Made by a program: the position numbers and the translations under genes
Assembly: GCF_013341275.1 (NCBI RefSeq)
Contig: NZ_CP054476.1
Span: forward strand, 1 to 64,000
Direction: 5' to 3'
Source: Methyloligella sp. GL2
GTDB lineage: Bacteria > Pseudomonadota > Alphaproteobacteria > Rhizobiales > Methyloligellaceae
DNA: 64,000 nucleotides
Shown here: piece by piece, positions 44,698 to 55,220 of the stretch
Layout of the letters: each line of letters opens with the position of its first letter
How positions within the stretch are numbered: the first letter of the stretch is position 1
Notes under the pieces: model-generated
Seen by the model: the letters and a program-made list of their open reading frames with translations, nothing else
Told to the model about the DNA's origin: nothing
Database searches by the model: none

Positions 44698-46149
44698 ATG
44701 ACGATTGAAACGAAGAAATTCCCCACGGACGCGCTGATTGGCGATACGTGGGTCAAATCCGACAAGACGTTCCCGGTCACCGATCCGGCGACCGGCGAGG
44801 AGATCGCAAAGGTTGCCGATCTCGGCGCGGCGGAAACGATGCAGGCCATCGACGCGGCCGAGAAGGCGCTTCCGGCCTGGTCGGCGATGACTGCGAAAGC
44901 ACGGGCCGCGATTCTGAGACGCTGGTACGAGCTGGTGACGGCCGAGACCGAGGCTTTGGCGCGGCTGATGACTCTGGAGCAGGGCAAGCCGCTGGCCGAG
45001 GCGCGCGGCGAGATCGCCTATGGGGCGAGCTTCATCGAGTGGTTCGCCGAGGAGGGAAAGCGGGCCTATGGACGAACCATCCCGACCACGACCGGCGGCA
45101 AGCGCTATCTGACGCTGAAGCAGCCGATCGGCGTCACTGCGGCGATCACGCCGTGGAACTTCCCCCACGCGATGATCACCCGGAAAGTCGCGCCGGCGCT
45201 GGCCGCGGGCTGCACCGCGGTGGTGAAGCCGTCCGAGGAAACCCCGCTCTCGGCGCTTGCGCTCGCCAAGCTGGCCCTGGATGCAGGCGTGCCGCCGGGT
45301 GTGATCAACGTGGTGACCTCGATGGATGCGCCGGCCGTCGGCAAGGCGCTGTGCGAGGATCCGCGGGTGCGCAAGCTCTCCTTCACCGGCTCCACCGCGG
45401 TCGGCAAGACGCTGTACCGCCAGTGCGCCGACACGGTGAAGAAGCTCACCCTGGAGCTTGGCGGCAACGCGCCGATGATCATTTTCGACGATGCCGATCT
45501 GGATAAGGCCATCGCCGGCACCATGGCCTCGAAATACCGCAATGCCGGCCAGACCTGCGTCTGCGCCAACCGCATTCTGGTGCAGGCGGGGATCTATGAC
45601 CGCTTCGCCGAGGCACTGGCCGAAGCGGTCAAGAAGCTCGCCGTCGGCCCGGGTATCGCGGAAGGAAGCACTGTCGGTCCGCTGATCAACAAGGCGGCGA
45701 TCGACAAGGTGACTGTGCTGATGAGCGATGCGCTCGGCAAGGGCGCCAAGGCGGTGGTCGGCGGAGACGAGTCTGCCGAGGCTTCGCTGTTCTGCAGCCC
45801 CGCCGTGCTGCGCGACGTCACCACGGATATGCGCATCGTCAGCGAGGAGATTTTCGGCCCCGTTGCGGCACTGGTCCGCTTCGAGACGGAAGAGGAAGCG
45901 GTGGCACTCGCCAACGACACGCCGTTCGGCCTCGCCTCCTATCTGTTCAGCGAGAACCTGTCGCGGGCCTGGCGCGTGGCGGAGAAGCTGGAATCCGGCA
46001 TGGTCGGCGTCAACGAAGGCGTGTTCTCCAACGAGGTTGCCCCGTTCGGCGGCATCAAGGAATCCGGTCTCGGCCGCGAGGGCTCCGTCGAAGGGCTGGA
46101 CGAGTATATGGAGACCAAGTTCATCTGCCTGGGTTCGATCGACGGATGA
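44698..46149 (+). CDS. gabD: NAD(P)-dependent succinate-semialdehyde dehydrogenase
   Basis: A 483-residue aldehyde dehydrogenase very like GabD, which oxidises succinic semialdehyde (from GABA) to succinate. The catalytic Cys287 is in NAGQTCVCANRILV and the Glu in LTLELGGNAP; RLMTLEQGKPLAEARGEI and NEGVFSNEVAPFGGIKESG are GabD hallmarks. It may also cover gamma-glutamyl-aminobutyraldehyde (the PuuC step), since no separate puuC is present; this is inference. The stop codon overlaps the puuB start by 4 bp. Confidence 0.92.
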   Translation: MTIETKKFPTDALIGDTWVKSDKTFPVTDPATGEEIAKVADLGAAETMQAIDAAEKALPAWSAMTAKARAAILRRWYELVTAETEALARLMTLEQGKPLAEARGEIAYGASFIEWFAEEGKRAYGRTIPTTTGGKRYLTLKQPIGVTAAITPWNFPHAMITRKVAPALAAGCTAVVKPSEETPLSALALAKLALDAGVPPGVINVVTSMDAPAVGKALCEDPRVRKLSFTGSTAVGKTLYRQCADTVKKLTLELGGNAPMIIFDDADLDKAIAGTMASKYRNAGQTCVCANRILVQAGIYDRFAEALAEAVKKLAVGPGIAEGSTVGPLINKAAIDKVTVLMSDALGKGAKAVVGGDESAEASLFCSPAVLRDVTTDMRIVSEEIFGPVAALVRFETEEEAVALANDTPFGLASYLFSENLSRAWRVAEKLESGMVGVNEGVFSNEVAPFGGIKESGLGREGSVEGLDEYMETKFICLGSIDG

Positions 46150-47468
46150 CGACTTCAAGCTTCGACATGAACAAGCCGCAGGCCGGCGCTGCGCGGCCGC
46201 GGACCTATTACAGCGGGACCATGCGGGAGGACACCGCGTATCCGAAGCTGCAGGATCATATCGAAGCAGACGTCGTCATTATCGGCGGCGGCTTCACCGG
46301 CGTTGCCACGGCGGTGGAGCTGTCGGAGCGCGGCTTCAAGGTCGCCCTGGTCGAGAGCAACAAGATCGGCTGGGGCGCTAGCGGGCGCAATGGCGGCCAA
46401 GTCACCGGCAGCCTTTCCGGCGACGAGGCCATGCGCAAGCAGATGCGCAAGACGCTTGGCGAGGCGGCGGACGACTTCGTCTGGAACCTCCGCTGGCGGG
46501 GCCACGAGATCATCCAGTCGCGCGTCGAGAAATACGGCATCGAATGCGATCTCCGCCACGGCCATATCCAGGCAGCGATGACGCCGGCGCATATGCGCGA
46601 GCTGGAAGAGACCTATGCCGAAGCCCAGCGCCGGGGCATGGGCGCGTATGTGACCTTGCTCGACGAGCCGGGGGTGAAGCAGCACCTGAAGACCGACATC
46701 TATATCGGCGGTCTGAAGAACACCCGGAACATGCATCTCCACTCGCTCGATCTTTGCATCGGCGAAGCACGGGCGGCCGCGGGGCTCGGCGCGCAGATCT
46801 TCGAGAACACCGAAGTGGTGGAGATCGTGCATGGGCCGCGCCCGGCGGTGATCACGGCCGAGGGGCGCATCGATGCCCATCACGTGCTGCTTGCCGGTAA
46901 CGGCTATCACCGGCTGGAGCAGCACTCGCTGGTCAGCCAGATCTTCCCGGCCATCGGCGCTGTGGTGGCGACCGAGCCGCTGGGGGCGCTGGACAAGGAG
47001 CTGAATCCGGAAGGGCTTGCAGTCTATGACTCCCGCTTCGTACTCGACTATTACCGGCCTACAGCCGACGGACGGCTTCTGTTCGGGGGTGGCGCCAACT
47101 ATTCGGGCCGCGGCGTGCGCGATGCCGATGCGGAGCTGCGTCCGGCCATCGAGGCGACCTTCCCGCAGCTGAAGGGCGTGAAGATCGACTATGAATGGAC
47201 CTGCGCTATGGGCATCGTGCTGAACCGCATTCCGCAGCTCGGCAAGCTATCGCCCAATGTCTGGTATGCGCAGGGCTATTCCGGCCACGGCATCGCCACC
47301 ACCCATATCGTGGCGGAGGTCATGGCCGAGGCGCTGACCGGCACGCTGGAGCGGTTCGACGCCTTCGCCAATTGCTCGCATATGCGGGTGCCGTTCGGGC
47401 GCGCCCTGGGCAGCCCGCTGATGGGCATCGGCATGTGGTACTACCAGCTTCTGGAGAAGCTGCGCTGA
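46146..47468 (+). CDS. puuB: Gamma-glutamylputrescine oxidoreductase PuuB
   Basis: A 440-residue FAD-dependent oxidase of the DAO family that oxidises gamma-glutamylputrescine to the aldehyde with release of ammonia and H2O2. The sequence opens with a PuuB-like region (YYSGTMREDTAYPKL), the FAD site ADVVIIGGGFTGVATAVELS and KIGWGASGRNGGQVTGSLSG, and the late WYAQGYSGHGIATTHIVAE covering the flavin. It overlaps gabD by 4 bp and ends the puuD–puuA–gabD–puuB unit at a strong terminator. Confidence 0.92.
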   Translation: MTTSSFDMNKPQAGAARPRTYYSGTMREDTAYPKLQDHIEADVVIIGGGFTGVATAVELSERGFKVALVESNKIGWGASGRNGGQVTGSLSGDEAMRKQMRKTLGEAADDFVWNLRWRGHEIIQSRVEKYGIECDLRHGHIQAAMTPAHMRELEETYAEAQRRGMGAYVTLLDEPGVKQHLKTDIYIGGLKNTRNMHLHSLDLCIGEARAAAGLGAQIFENTEVVEIVHGPRPAVITAEGRIDAHHVLLAGNGYHRLEQHSLVSQIFPAIGAVVATEPLGALDKELNPEGLAVYDSRFVLDYYRPTADGRLLFGGGANYSGRGVRDADAELRPAIEATFPQLKGVKIDYEWTCAMGIVLNRIPQLGKLSPNVWYAQGYSGHGIATTHIVAEVMAEALTGTLERFDAFANCSHMRVPFGRALGSPLMGIGMWYYQLLEKLR

Positions 47469-47495
47469 GGCGCGGCCGGCAGAAGCGAGCGGAAT

Positions 47496-47526
47496 AAAAA
47501 GGGCGGGATCAGATCCCGCCCTTTTT
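47496..47526. terminator. Bidirectional terminator between puuB and mmsA
   Basis: AAAAAGGGCGGGATC (47496–47510) and GATCCCGCCCTTTTT (47512–47526) are perfect 15-bp complements around one base. T runs on both strands make it work for puuB (plus) and for the convergent mmsA-type gene (minus, stop at 47547). Confidence 0.92.
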
Positions 47527-47546
47527 CGTATCCTAATTCGTGTTCC

Positions 47547-49100
<1,554 letters not shown>

Positions 49101-49121
49101 AAAAACTTCTCCTGTAGCGTT

Positions 49122-50471
49122 TCAGGCGTCGGGGCTGGTGACCGCGCCAATGACCTTGCCGAGGGTCTCGCACATATTGGCGAGCTCCGCCTCGGACGAG
49201 ATGAAGGGCGGGGCCATGGCAATGGTGTCGGCGGTGAAGCGGACCAAGAGTCCCGCCTCCATCGCCTTCTCGAAAACCCGCAGCGCGCGGATGCCCGGGC
49301 GGCCTTCGAACGGCTCCAGCTCCACCGCGGCGGCGAGGCCGAAATTGCGGATGTCGCGGATACCGGGCGTGCCCTTCAGCGCATGGACCGCCTGCTGCAG
49401 CACCGGCTCCAGCTCGGCGGCACGGTCGATCAGACCTTCCTGCTCCATGACGTCCAGCGTGGCATGGCCGGCGGCCGCCGCCATGGGATGGCCGGAATAG
49501 GTATAGCCGTGGGCGAACTCCACCGCTTCGGGCGCACCGTTCATGAAAGCGCCGTAGACCTCGTTGCTGGTGACCACGCCGCCCATGGGGATGACGCCGT
49601 TGGTGACGGCCTTGGCGAAGGTCATCAGATCCGGGGTCACGCCGAGGCGCTGGGAGGCGAAGTTCTTGCCCGTGCGGCCGAAGCCGGTGATGACCTCGTC
49701 GAAGATCAGCAGGATGCCGTGCTTGGTGCAGATCTCGCGCAGGCGCTCCAGATAGCCGACCGGCGGGACGACGACGCCGGCGGAACCCTGCATCGGCTCG
49801 ACGATCACCGCGGCGATGGTGGAGGCGTCGTGCAGCGCGACCAGACGCTCAAGATCGTCGGCGAGATGAGCGCCCCATTCCGGCTGGCCCTGCGAGAAGG
49901 CCATCTCTGCGTGATTATAAGTGTGCGGCAGATGATCGACGCCCGGCATCATGACGGGGGCGAACATCTTGCGGTTGCCCACCATGCCGCCGACCGACAG
50001 GCCGCCGAGACCGACACCGTGATAGCCGCGCTCGCGGCCGATGATGCGGAAACGCTGGCCCTCGCCCCGCGCGCGGTGATAGCCGACCGCGATCTTGATG
50101 GCGGTGTCGACCGCCTCCGAACCGGAATTGGCGAAGAAGACCTGGTCGAGCCCCTCCGGTGCCATGGCGGCGACGCGGTTGGCGAAGCTCAGGGTCACCG
50201 GGTTGGTGAGCTGGAAGGTGGTGTTGTAGTCGAGGGTTTCGGCTTGGCGCTTGATCGCCTCGACGATATGCGGATGGCCGTGACCGAGAGGACAGCACCA
50301 CAGGCCGGACAGGCAGTCGAACAGGCGGCGGCCGTCGGGGAGCGTGAAATAAGCGCCCTTGGCCGAGGCGATGATCTTCGGGTTCTCTTTGAAATACCGG
50401 TTGGAGGTGAAGGGCATCCAATAATGCGCCATTCCCTCCAGGCTGCCGGTCGGGACAATTTGCTCGTTCAT
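49122..50471 (-). CDS. Omega-amino acid (beta-alanine):pyruvate aminotransferase, class III
   Basis: A 449-residue PLP enzyme of the beta-alanine:pyruvate aminotransferase group. It has HYWMPFTSNRYFKENPKI at the N terminus, FANSGSEAVDTAIKIA binding the PLP phosphate, LIFDEVITGFGRTGKNF, and the PLP lysine in DLMTFAKAVTNG. It moves the amino group of beta-alanine, GABA or other omega-amino acids to pyruvate, giving alanine. Neighbours fit: the semialdehyde dehydrogenase is downstream and alanine dehydrogenase, which regenerates pyruvate, is upstream on the same strand. Confidence 0.9.
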   Translation of the reverse strand: MNEQIVPTGSLEGMAHYWMPFTSNRYFKENPKIIASAKGAYFTLPDGRRLFDCLSGLWCCPLGHGHPHIVEAIKRQAETLDYNTTFQLTNPVTLSFANRVAAMAPEGLDQVFFANSGSEAVDTAIKIAVGYHRARGEGQRFRIIGRERGYHGVGLGGLSVGGMVGNRKMFAPVMMPGVDHLPHTYNHAEMAFSQGQPEWGAHLADDLERLVALHDASTIAAVIVEPMQGSAGVVVPPVGYLERLREICTKHGILLIFDEVITGFGRTGKNFASQRLGVTPDLMTFAKAVTNGVIPMGGVVTSNEVYGAFMNGAPEAVEFAHGYTYSGHPMAAAAGHATLDVMEQEGLIDRAAELEPVLQQAVHALKGTPGIRDIRNFGLAAAVELEPFEGRPGIRALRVFEKAMEAGLLVRFTADTIAMAPPFISSEAELANMCETLGKVIGAVTSPDA

Positions 50472-50488
50472 GATTAGGACTCCTCGGC

Positions 50489-51604
50489 TCAGGCGGCGAG
50501 CGCCTCTGCCGGTGCTACAAAATTATGGTGCAGGGCCTGCGCGACCGGCTCGTTGGTGATCATGCCCTTGTGCACGTTCAACCCATCGCGGAGATGGGGA
50601 TTCGTCTCAAGCGCGTCCAGACCATTATTGGCCAGGGCAAGGACATACGGAAGCGTCGCGTTGTTCAGCGCATAGGCCGATGTGCGCGGCACGGCGCCCG
50701 GCATGTTGGCGACGCAGTAATGCACGACACCGCCGACCTGATAGGTCGGATCCTGGTGGGTGGTGGGGTGCGAGGTATCGCAACAGCCGCCCTGGTCGAT
50801 GGCGATGTCGACGATGACCGAGCCGGGCTTCATCGAGGCGATGATGTCCTTGGTGATGAGCTTCGGCGCGGCGGCGCCCGGCAGCAGCACGCTGCCGATA
50901 ACCAGATCGGCGCTGGCGCAATGCTGCTCGATGGCCTCGTTGGTGGAGAACACCGTGTTCAGCGCGCTGCCATACTGGCGCCAGAGCTTGCGCAGCACCT
51001 CGACATTGCGGTCCAGGCACCAGACCTCGGCGCCCATGCCGAGCGCGATATTGGCCGCGTGGCTGCCGGCGACACCGCCGCCGATGACCACGACCTTGGC
51101 CGGCTCGACGCCGGGGACGCCGCCGAGCAGCGTGCCGGAGCCGCCATGGGCCTTCTCCAGGAAATAGGCGCCGGCCTGGATGGAAAGACGGCCGGCCACC
51201 TCGGACATCGGCGCCAGCAGCGGCAAGCCGCCATGGGGCGAGGTCACGGTCTCGTAAGCGATACAGGACGCACCGCTGGCGACGAGATCGTCGGTCTGGG
51301 CGGGATCGGGCGCCAGATGCAGATAGGTGAACAGGATCTGGCCAGGACGAAGCATCTTGCGTTCGACGGCCTGAGGCTCCTTGACCTTGACCACCATGTC
51401 GGCCTTGGCGAAAACCTCCGCGGCATCGGCCGCGATGGTCGCGCCGGCCGCCTCGTAAAGCGCGTCGCCCGCGCCGATGCCGTCGCCGGCGCCGGTCTCG
51501 ACGAGCACCTTGTGCCCCAGGGCGGTGAGCTCGCGCACATTGGCCGGCACCAGGCCGACACGGAATTCCTGGGGTTTGATCTCTTTTGGAACGCCAACAA
51601 GCAT
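50489..51604 (-). CDS. ald: Alanine dehydrogenase
   Basis: A 371-residue NAD-dependent L-alanine dehydrogenase (alanine to pyruvate plus ammonia). It has [20 protein letters not shown] at the N terminus, the catalytic Lys/His regions MVVKVKEPQ and FTYLHLAPD, the Rossmann motif [20 protein letters not shown], and [22 protein letters not shown] 51604 has GGGAGGAGG upstream; the longer frame to 51802 is not coding. It lies 17 bp upstream of the aminotransferase gene, so the three catabolic genes form one operon. A MocR-type regulator is divergent. Confidence 0.95.
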   Translation of the reverse strand: MLVGVPKEIKPQEFRVGLVPANVRELTALGHKVLVETGAGDGIGAGDALYEAAGATIAADAAEVFAKADMVVKVKEPQAVERKMLRPGQILFTYLHLAPDPAQTDDLVASGASCIAYETVTSPHGGLPLLAPMSEVAGRLSIQAGAYFLEKAHGGSGTLLGGVPGVEPAKVVVIGGGVAGSHAANIALGMGAEVWCLDRNVEVLRKLWRQYGSALNTVFSTNEAIEQHCASADLVIGSVLLPGAAAPKLITKDIIASMKPGSVIVDIAIDQGGCCDTSHPTTHQDPTYQVGGVVHYCVANMPGAVPRTSAYALNNATLPYVLALANNGLDALETNPHLRDGLNVHKGMITNEPVAQALHHNFVAPAEALAA

Positions 51605-51660
51605 GTCGGCCTCCTCCCTTGAAAATGCGATTGCACTCCGACTCGCGATGGGCGAGCGGA

Positions 51661-51740
51661 TTTGATCAGATAATAGGTATTGCGCCCGTGCCACCCAATA
51701 CAGGACACCAGTACACCTAGCGGATTTGCGGCCAACTGTA
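51661..51740. promoter_or_regulatory. Divergent ald/MocR promoter region with direct repeats
   Basis: CCAATACA (51695–51702) and CCAGTACA (51708–51715) are direct repeats 13 bp apart, followed by CCAACTGTAC (51732–51741). MocR/GabR-type regulators typically bind direct repeats in such shared promoters. TTTGATCAGA (51661–51670) is identical to a sequence upstream of puuD (42092–42101). Confidence 0.5.
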
Positions 51741-51789
51741 CTGCACGCTATGGTGCGGTGTATTTTTGTATGGGCAAGGCACGCGCGCC

Positions 51790-53286
51790 ATGAGTGAGAC
51801 AAGCGAAATTTCCGGCGAAACGACCGGAACGGCCAGCCTCGGCCAGAGCGGCCGGTCGGTCTCGATCGAGATTGACCGGAGCAAGGATCAGGGGCTGGTC
51901 GAGCAGATTTTCAGCCAGATCGAGGATGCGGCGACCCGCGGCGCGCTGCCGGCCGGCGCCAAGCTGCCCTCGGTGCGCAATCTCGCCAAGCAGCTGGGGG
52001 TCAGCGCCTTCACGGTGGCGTCGGCCTATGAGCTGCTGGCGGCGCGCTACGTGGTCTCCGCCCGCCGCGGCGCGGGTTATTTCGTGCTGCAGAAGGGAAG
52101 CGTCTCGCCGCCGCCGGCCGGACCTGACAAGGCGACCACGGTCAGCGATTTCTGGCAGGCCTCGGACGTGTTCACCCATGGCCGCCGGCTCGCCACGCCG
52201 GGCGGCGGGTGGCTACCCTCCTCCTGGTATTCGCAGAGAAGCGTGGTCAGCGATGCGATCCGCCGGGTTGCGCGCACCAAGCCGGAGCATCTGGTGGCTT
52301 ACGGCAATCCGGCCGGCTACGACCGGCTGCGCCAGCATATCGCCCGGGACCTCGGCGAGCGGTCTCTGGCGATCTCGCCCAATCAGATCGTGCTGACCAA
52401 TGGCGTCACCCATGCGCTGGACCTGGTGGTGCGGACCTGCTTGCGGCCCGGCGACAGCGTGCTGGTGGAAGATCCCGGCTATTCCAATTTGAACAGCCTG
52501 CTGGCCCGCCATGGCTGCAAGCTGCTGCCGGTGACGCGCGGGGCGGACGGGCTCGATCTGGAGGCGGCGGAGAAGCACGCCGAGATGCACCGTCCGAAGG
52601 CGATGTTCGTCACCACGGTGCAGCACAATCCGCTCGGCACGACGCTCAAGCCGACCGACGCCTATCGTCTGATGACACTCGCCGAGCGGTTCGATTTTCT
52701 CATCGTGGAGGACGATATCGCACGCCGGTTCGGCACCGATTACGACCCCTGGCTCGCCGCCATGGACGGGCTGTCGCGGGTGATCTCGGTGAACGGCTAT
52801 TCCAAGACCATCGCCCCTTCGCTGCGCGCCGGCTATGTCGCCTGCAACGAACAGCTGGCCAAGGAAATCCTCACCACCAAAATGCTGACCGGGCTGACCA
52901 CCTCCGAAATCACCGAGCGGATCGTGCTGGAGGCGATCTCCGATCCGAACCACCGCCGCACGGTGGAGCAGATCGCAACCCGCATGACGCAAGCGCGCGA
53001 GAGCTGCTCGCGGGCGCTGGAAGAGGCCGGCTTGCGGCTGCTCACCGTCCCCGATGGCGGCATGTTCGTCTGCGCCGGCTGGCCAGTGGCACCGACCAAG
53101 GCGTGCAATGCACGGACCATCGCCGAGGATGCTCTGAAGCAAGATATCGCCCTGGCGCCGGGTGACTTTTTCTGCATCAAGCCGCCGGAGACCATCTGGT
53201 TCCGGTTCAACGTGGCGCATCAGGATACCGAGCGGCTGCATGATTTTCTGCGCGCAGTTCCGACGCGGTGCGGCTGGAGCGCCTAG
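51790..53286 (+). CDS. MocR-family (GntR/aminotransferase) transcriptional regulator
   Basis: A 498-residue fusion of an N-terminal GntR winged helix (about residues 35–105: GALPAGAKLPSVRNLAKQLG, AARYVVSARRGAGYFV) with a class I aminotransferase fold (about 150–490). The PLP lysine is Lys339 in NGYSKTIAPSLRAGY, so the sensor domain can probably bind PLP. Such proteins (GabR, TauR, EnuR, PdxR) sense an amino compound through the cofactor and control the adjacent catabolic genes. ATG 51790 is preferred to a TTG at 51766. Divergence from ald suggests it controls the beta-alanine/GABA operon. Confidence 0.92.
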   Translation: MSETSEISGETTGTASLGQSGRSVSIEIDRSKDQGLVEQIFSQIEDAATRGALPAGAKLPSVRNLAKQLGVSAFTVASAYELLAARYVVSARRGAGYFVLQKGSVSPPPAGPDKATTVSDFWQASDVFTHGRRLATPGGGWLPSSWYSQRSVVSDAIRRVARTKPEHLVAYGNPAGYDRLRQHIARDLGERSLAISPNQIVLTNGVTHALDLVVRTCLRPGDSVLVEDPGYSNLNSLLARHGCKLLPVTRGADGLDLEAAEKHAEMHRPKAMFVTTVQHNPLGTTLKPTDAYRLMTLAERFDFLIVEDDIARRFGTDYDPWLAAMDGLSRVISVNGYSKTIAPSLRAGYVACNEQLAKEILTTKMLTGLTTSEITERIVLEAISDPNHRRTVEQIATRMTQARESCSRALEEAGLRLLTVPDGGMFVCAGWPVAPTKACNARTIAEDALKQDIALAPGDFFCIKPPETIWFRFNVAHQDTERLHDFLRAVPTRCGWSA

Positions 53287-53296
53287 CGGCGAATGG

Positions 53297-54409
53297 CTAG
53301 CCGTCGGCGGCGACTGGGCAGTCCTGCGGGGCCGACGCGGCAAGCTGGCGTTCGCTGCGCGGGGTGCGGCCATAGAAGGCGCGGTATTCGCGGCTGAACT
53401 GGCCGATGGAATGGAAGCCGCAGCAGACGGCGACCTCGGTGACGGACATTTGCGACTGTAGCAGCAGCTCGCGGCCGCGACGCAGACGCAGGTGCTTGTA
53501 ATATTCCGACGGCGTCAGATCGAGCGCGGCCTTGAACATGCGCTGCAGCTGGCGCAAGGAGAGGTTCACGGTTTGCGCGATGGCGGCGGCGGAAAGCGGC
53601 TCTTCCAGATTGGCTTCCATGATCGCGGCCACTTTCACCAGCACCGGATTGTTGAAGCCGCAGCGTGCCGCCGGGGGCACGCGCTGGCGGTCGCGGCTGT
53701 CGCGCACCCGCTCCAGGACCAGCTGATCGGCGATCTCGGCCACCAGGGACTTGTCGAAGCGAAGCCCGACCAGCGCCAGCATCATGTCGATGGGCGCGAT
53801 CCCGCCGGCGCAGGTGATGCGGTCGCGGTCGAGAACGAACAGCTCCTCCAGCAATTGGATATCGCGGTGGCTCTCTTGCAGGTTCGCCAGATTGTCCCAA
53901 TGGATGGTGCAGCGATAGCCGTCGAGCAGCCCGGCTTTGGCCAGGGCATAGCTGCCGTTGCACATGCCGCCGAGCATGACGCCGTCGCGCGCCATGCGCC
54001 GCAACAGCGCGACCGTGTTCTGGTCGGCGTGTTTGGCCACATTCGCCCCGCCGCAAACCAGCACGATGTCGCGATTGTCGCCGCCGGCGTAGTCGGCGGT
54101 CTGATGAAGCGCCAACCCGTTACCGGAGACGACCGGCTCGCCGCCCGGAGTGATAATCGACCAGGAATAGCTGCCGGGGCCCGTGATGCGCTCGGCAATG
54201 CGCAGCACTTCGATGGCGCTGTCGAGCACGATGGCGGGGAATTCGTCGAGGATCAGAAAGGTGAATTTGCTGAGCGAGGCGAGTTTCGCGGCGGAATCCT
54301 CACCGCCCGCCGACCCGTTCAGATCGGCGCGATGCGGGCTTTCCGCTCCCGCGTATAAGACCGCCTGCCGCGCATCGGTGGCGGCACGGTCCGATATCAG
54401 CTCGCTCAT
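53297..54409 (-). CDS. GlxA-family AraC-type transcriptional regulator (second copy type)
   Basis: A 370-residue regulator with a DJ-1/PfpI-like domain (about 48–235: FTFLILDEFPAIVLDSAIEV, GGMCNGSYALAKAGLLDG) and two C-terminal AraC helix-turn-helices (about 265–355: QTVNLSLRQLQRMFKAALDL, TEVAVCCGFHSIGQFSREYR). It resembles GbdR-type regulators of betaine/carnitine metabolism. It is longer than the one at 29.8 kb because of an N-terminal arm of about 45 residues. It is convergent with the MocR gene (10 bp apart) and divergent from the EthD gene. An inverted repeat, GAATAG–N6–CTATTC, lies about 56 bp upstream of its start. Confidence 0.9.
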   Translation of the reverse strand: MSELISDRAATDARQAVLYAGAESPHRADLNGSAGGEDSAAKLASLSKFTFLILDEFPAIVLDSAIEVLRIAERITGPGSYSWSIITPGGEPVVSGNGLALHQTADYAGGDNRDIVLVCGGANVAKHADQNTVALLRRMARDGVMLGGMCNGSYALAKAGLLDGYRCTIHWDNLANLQESHRDIQLLEELFVLDRDRITCAGGIAPIDMMLALVGLRFDKSLVAEIADQLVLERVRDSRDRQRVPPAARCGFNNPVLVKVAAIMEANLEEPLSAAAIAQTVNLSLRQLQRMFKAALDLTPSEYYKHLRLRRGRELLLQSQMSVTEVAVCCGFHSIGQFSREYRAFYGRTPRSERQLAASAPQDCPVAADG

Positions 54410-54774
54410 CTAAGCCCCGGTCCCCCGACAATTCATCCATGGCACAGCATGCGGATGCCAGACGCGAATAGTTGAACCTATTCAATTTAATTCTGAAGCC
54501 TGCCGGCCCTGGCGACAACACGGTCGACCGCAACACATTCGCGAATCTTGGGAAATCGATGTGATTTCAAAGACGAACTGTCTGAGCAATTCGCCAGTAC
54601 AGTTTGCCTGAGCCTTGGCCTGCCATACCGGTCTTGCCGCGCAATTCCCGCGGAAAGGCTTCCATTGCAAGCCTTGGGCGTGATTAATGGTCGGCACGGC
54701 GCAACGTCCCGCCACGAAGGGCGGCCGCCATCCGGATCGGGGCCTCTTCCGTCCCAAACCCCAAGGAGCCAAGC
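54410..54774. other. 365-bp divergent region between GlxA-type regulator and EthD gene
   Basis: No supported gene. It contains the inverted repeat GAATAG–TTGAAC–CTATTC (54466–54483), overlapping a second one, TTGAA–CCTA–TTCAA (54472–54485), in an otherwise GC-rich context. Confidence 0.45.
54466..54485. promoter_or_regulatory. Overlapping inverted repeats, candidate autoregulatory site
   Basis: GAATAG/CTATTC (6 bp, 6-nt centre) and TTGAA/TTCAA (5 bp, 4-nt centre) overlap within 20 bp, 56–76 bp upstream of the GlxA-type gene start. AraC-type activators usually bind direct repeats, so another regulator is also possible. Confidence 0.35.
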
Positions 54775-55089
54775 ATGATCAAAGTCAGTGTGATGTACCC
54801 CAACGAGCCGGGGGCACGGTTCGACCACGAATATTACGCCGAAAAACATATGCCCATGGTGGCATCGAAGATGGGCAATTCGCTGCTGCGCTACACCGTC
54901 GATCGCGGCATTGCCGGCGGCGCGCCGGGAACCGATGCCGCCTTTGTCGGCATGTGCCACTTGTTCTGCGACTCGGTCGAGAGCTTCCAGGAAGGCTTCG
55001 GCCCGCACGCGGACGAGATCATGGCCGACATTCCCAACTACACCGATCTTTCCCCCGTCATCCAGATCAGCGAAGTCGTCGTCGAGTAG
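54775..55089 (+). CDS. EthD-family ferredoxin-like small protein
   Basis: A 104-residue EthD-domain protein of the dimeric alpha/beta-barrel fold. MIKVSVMYPNEPGARFDHEY and YAEKHMPMVASKMG are the typical start, and the rest (FVGMCHLFCDSVESFQEGF) fits. Members are small cytoplasmic proteins linked to ether or other degradation or to detoxification; an exact role is unknown. ATG 54775 has AAGGAGCC upstream. It stands between a GlxA-type regulator (divergent) and a kinase gene (98 bp or more downstream). Confidence 0.85.
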   Translation: MIKVSVMYPNEPGARFDHEYYAEKHMPMVASKMGNSLLRYTVDRGIAGGAPGTDAAFVGMCHLFCDSVESFQEGFGPHADEIMADIPNYTDLSPVIQISEVVVE

Positions 55090-55220
55090 CGGCTTTCGTT
55101 CCGAACGCGACTTTCCAGCCTTTCCGGCCGCATTAGACCTTTCATCGCGGCAAGCCGGGCGTCTATCCTCGCCAGGGGACATTCCCTTTGGGGACAAACC
55201 GAAGACGCCGGGACTGCCGA

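Noticed and set aside
44208..44700. Possible frameshift or second glutamine synthetase
   Set aside because: The alternative frame at 43751–44686 only mirrors puuA; puuA itself is continuous and of normal length.
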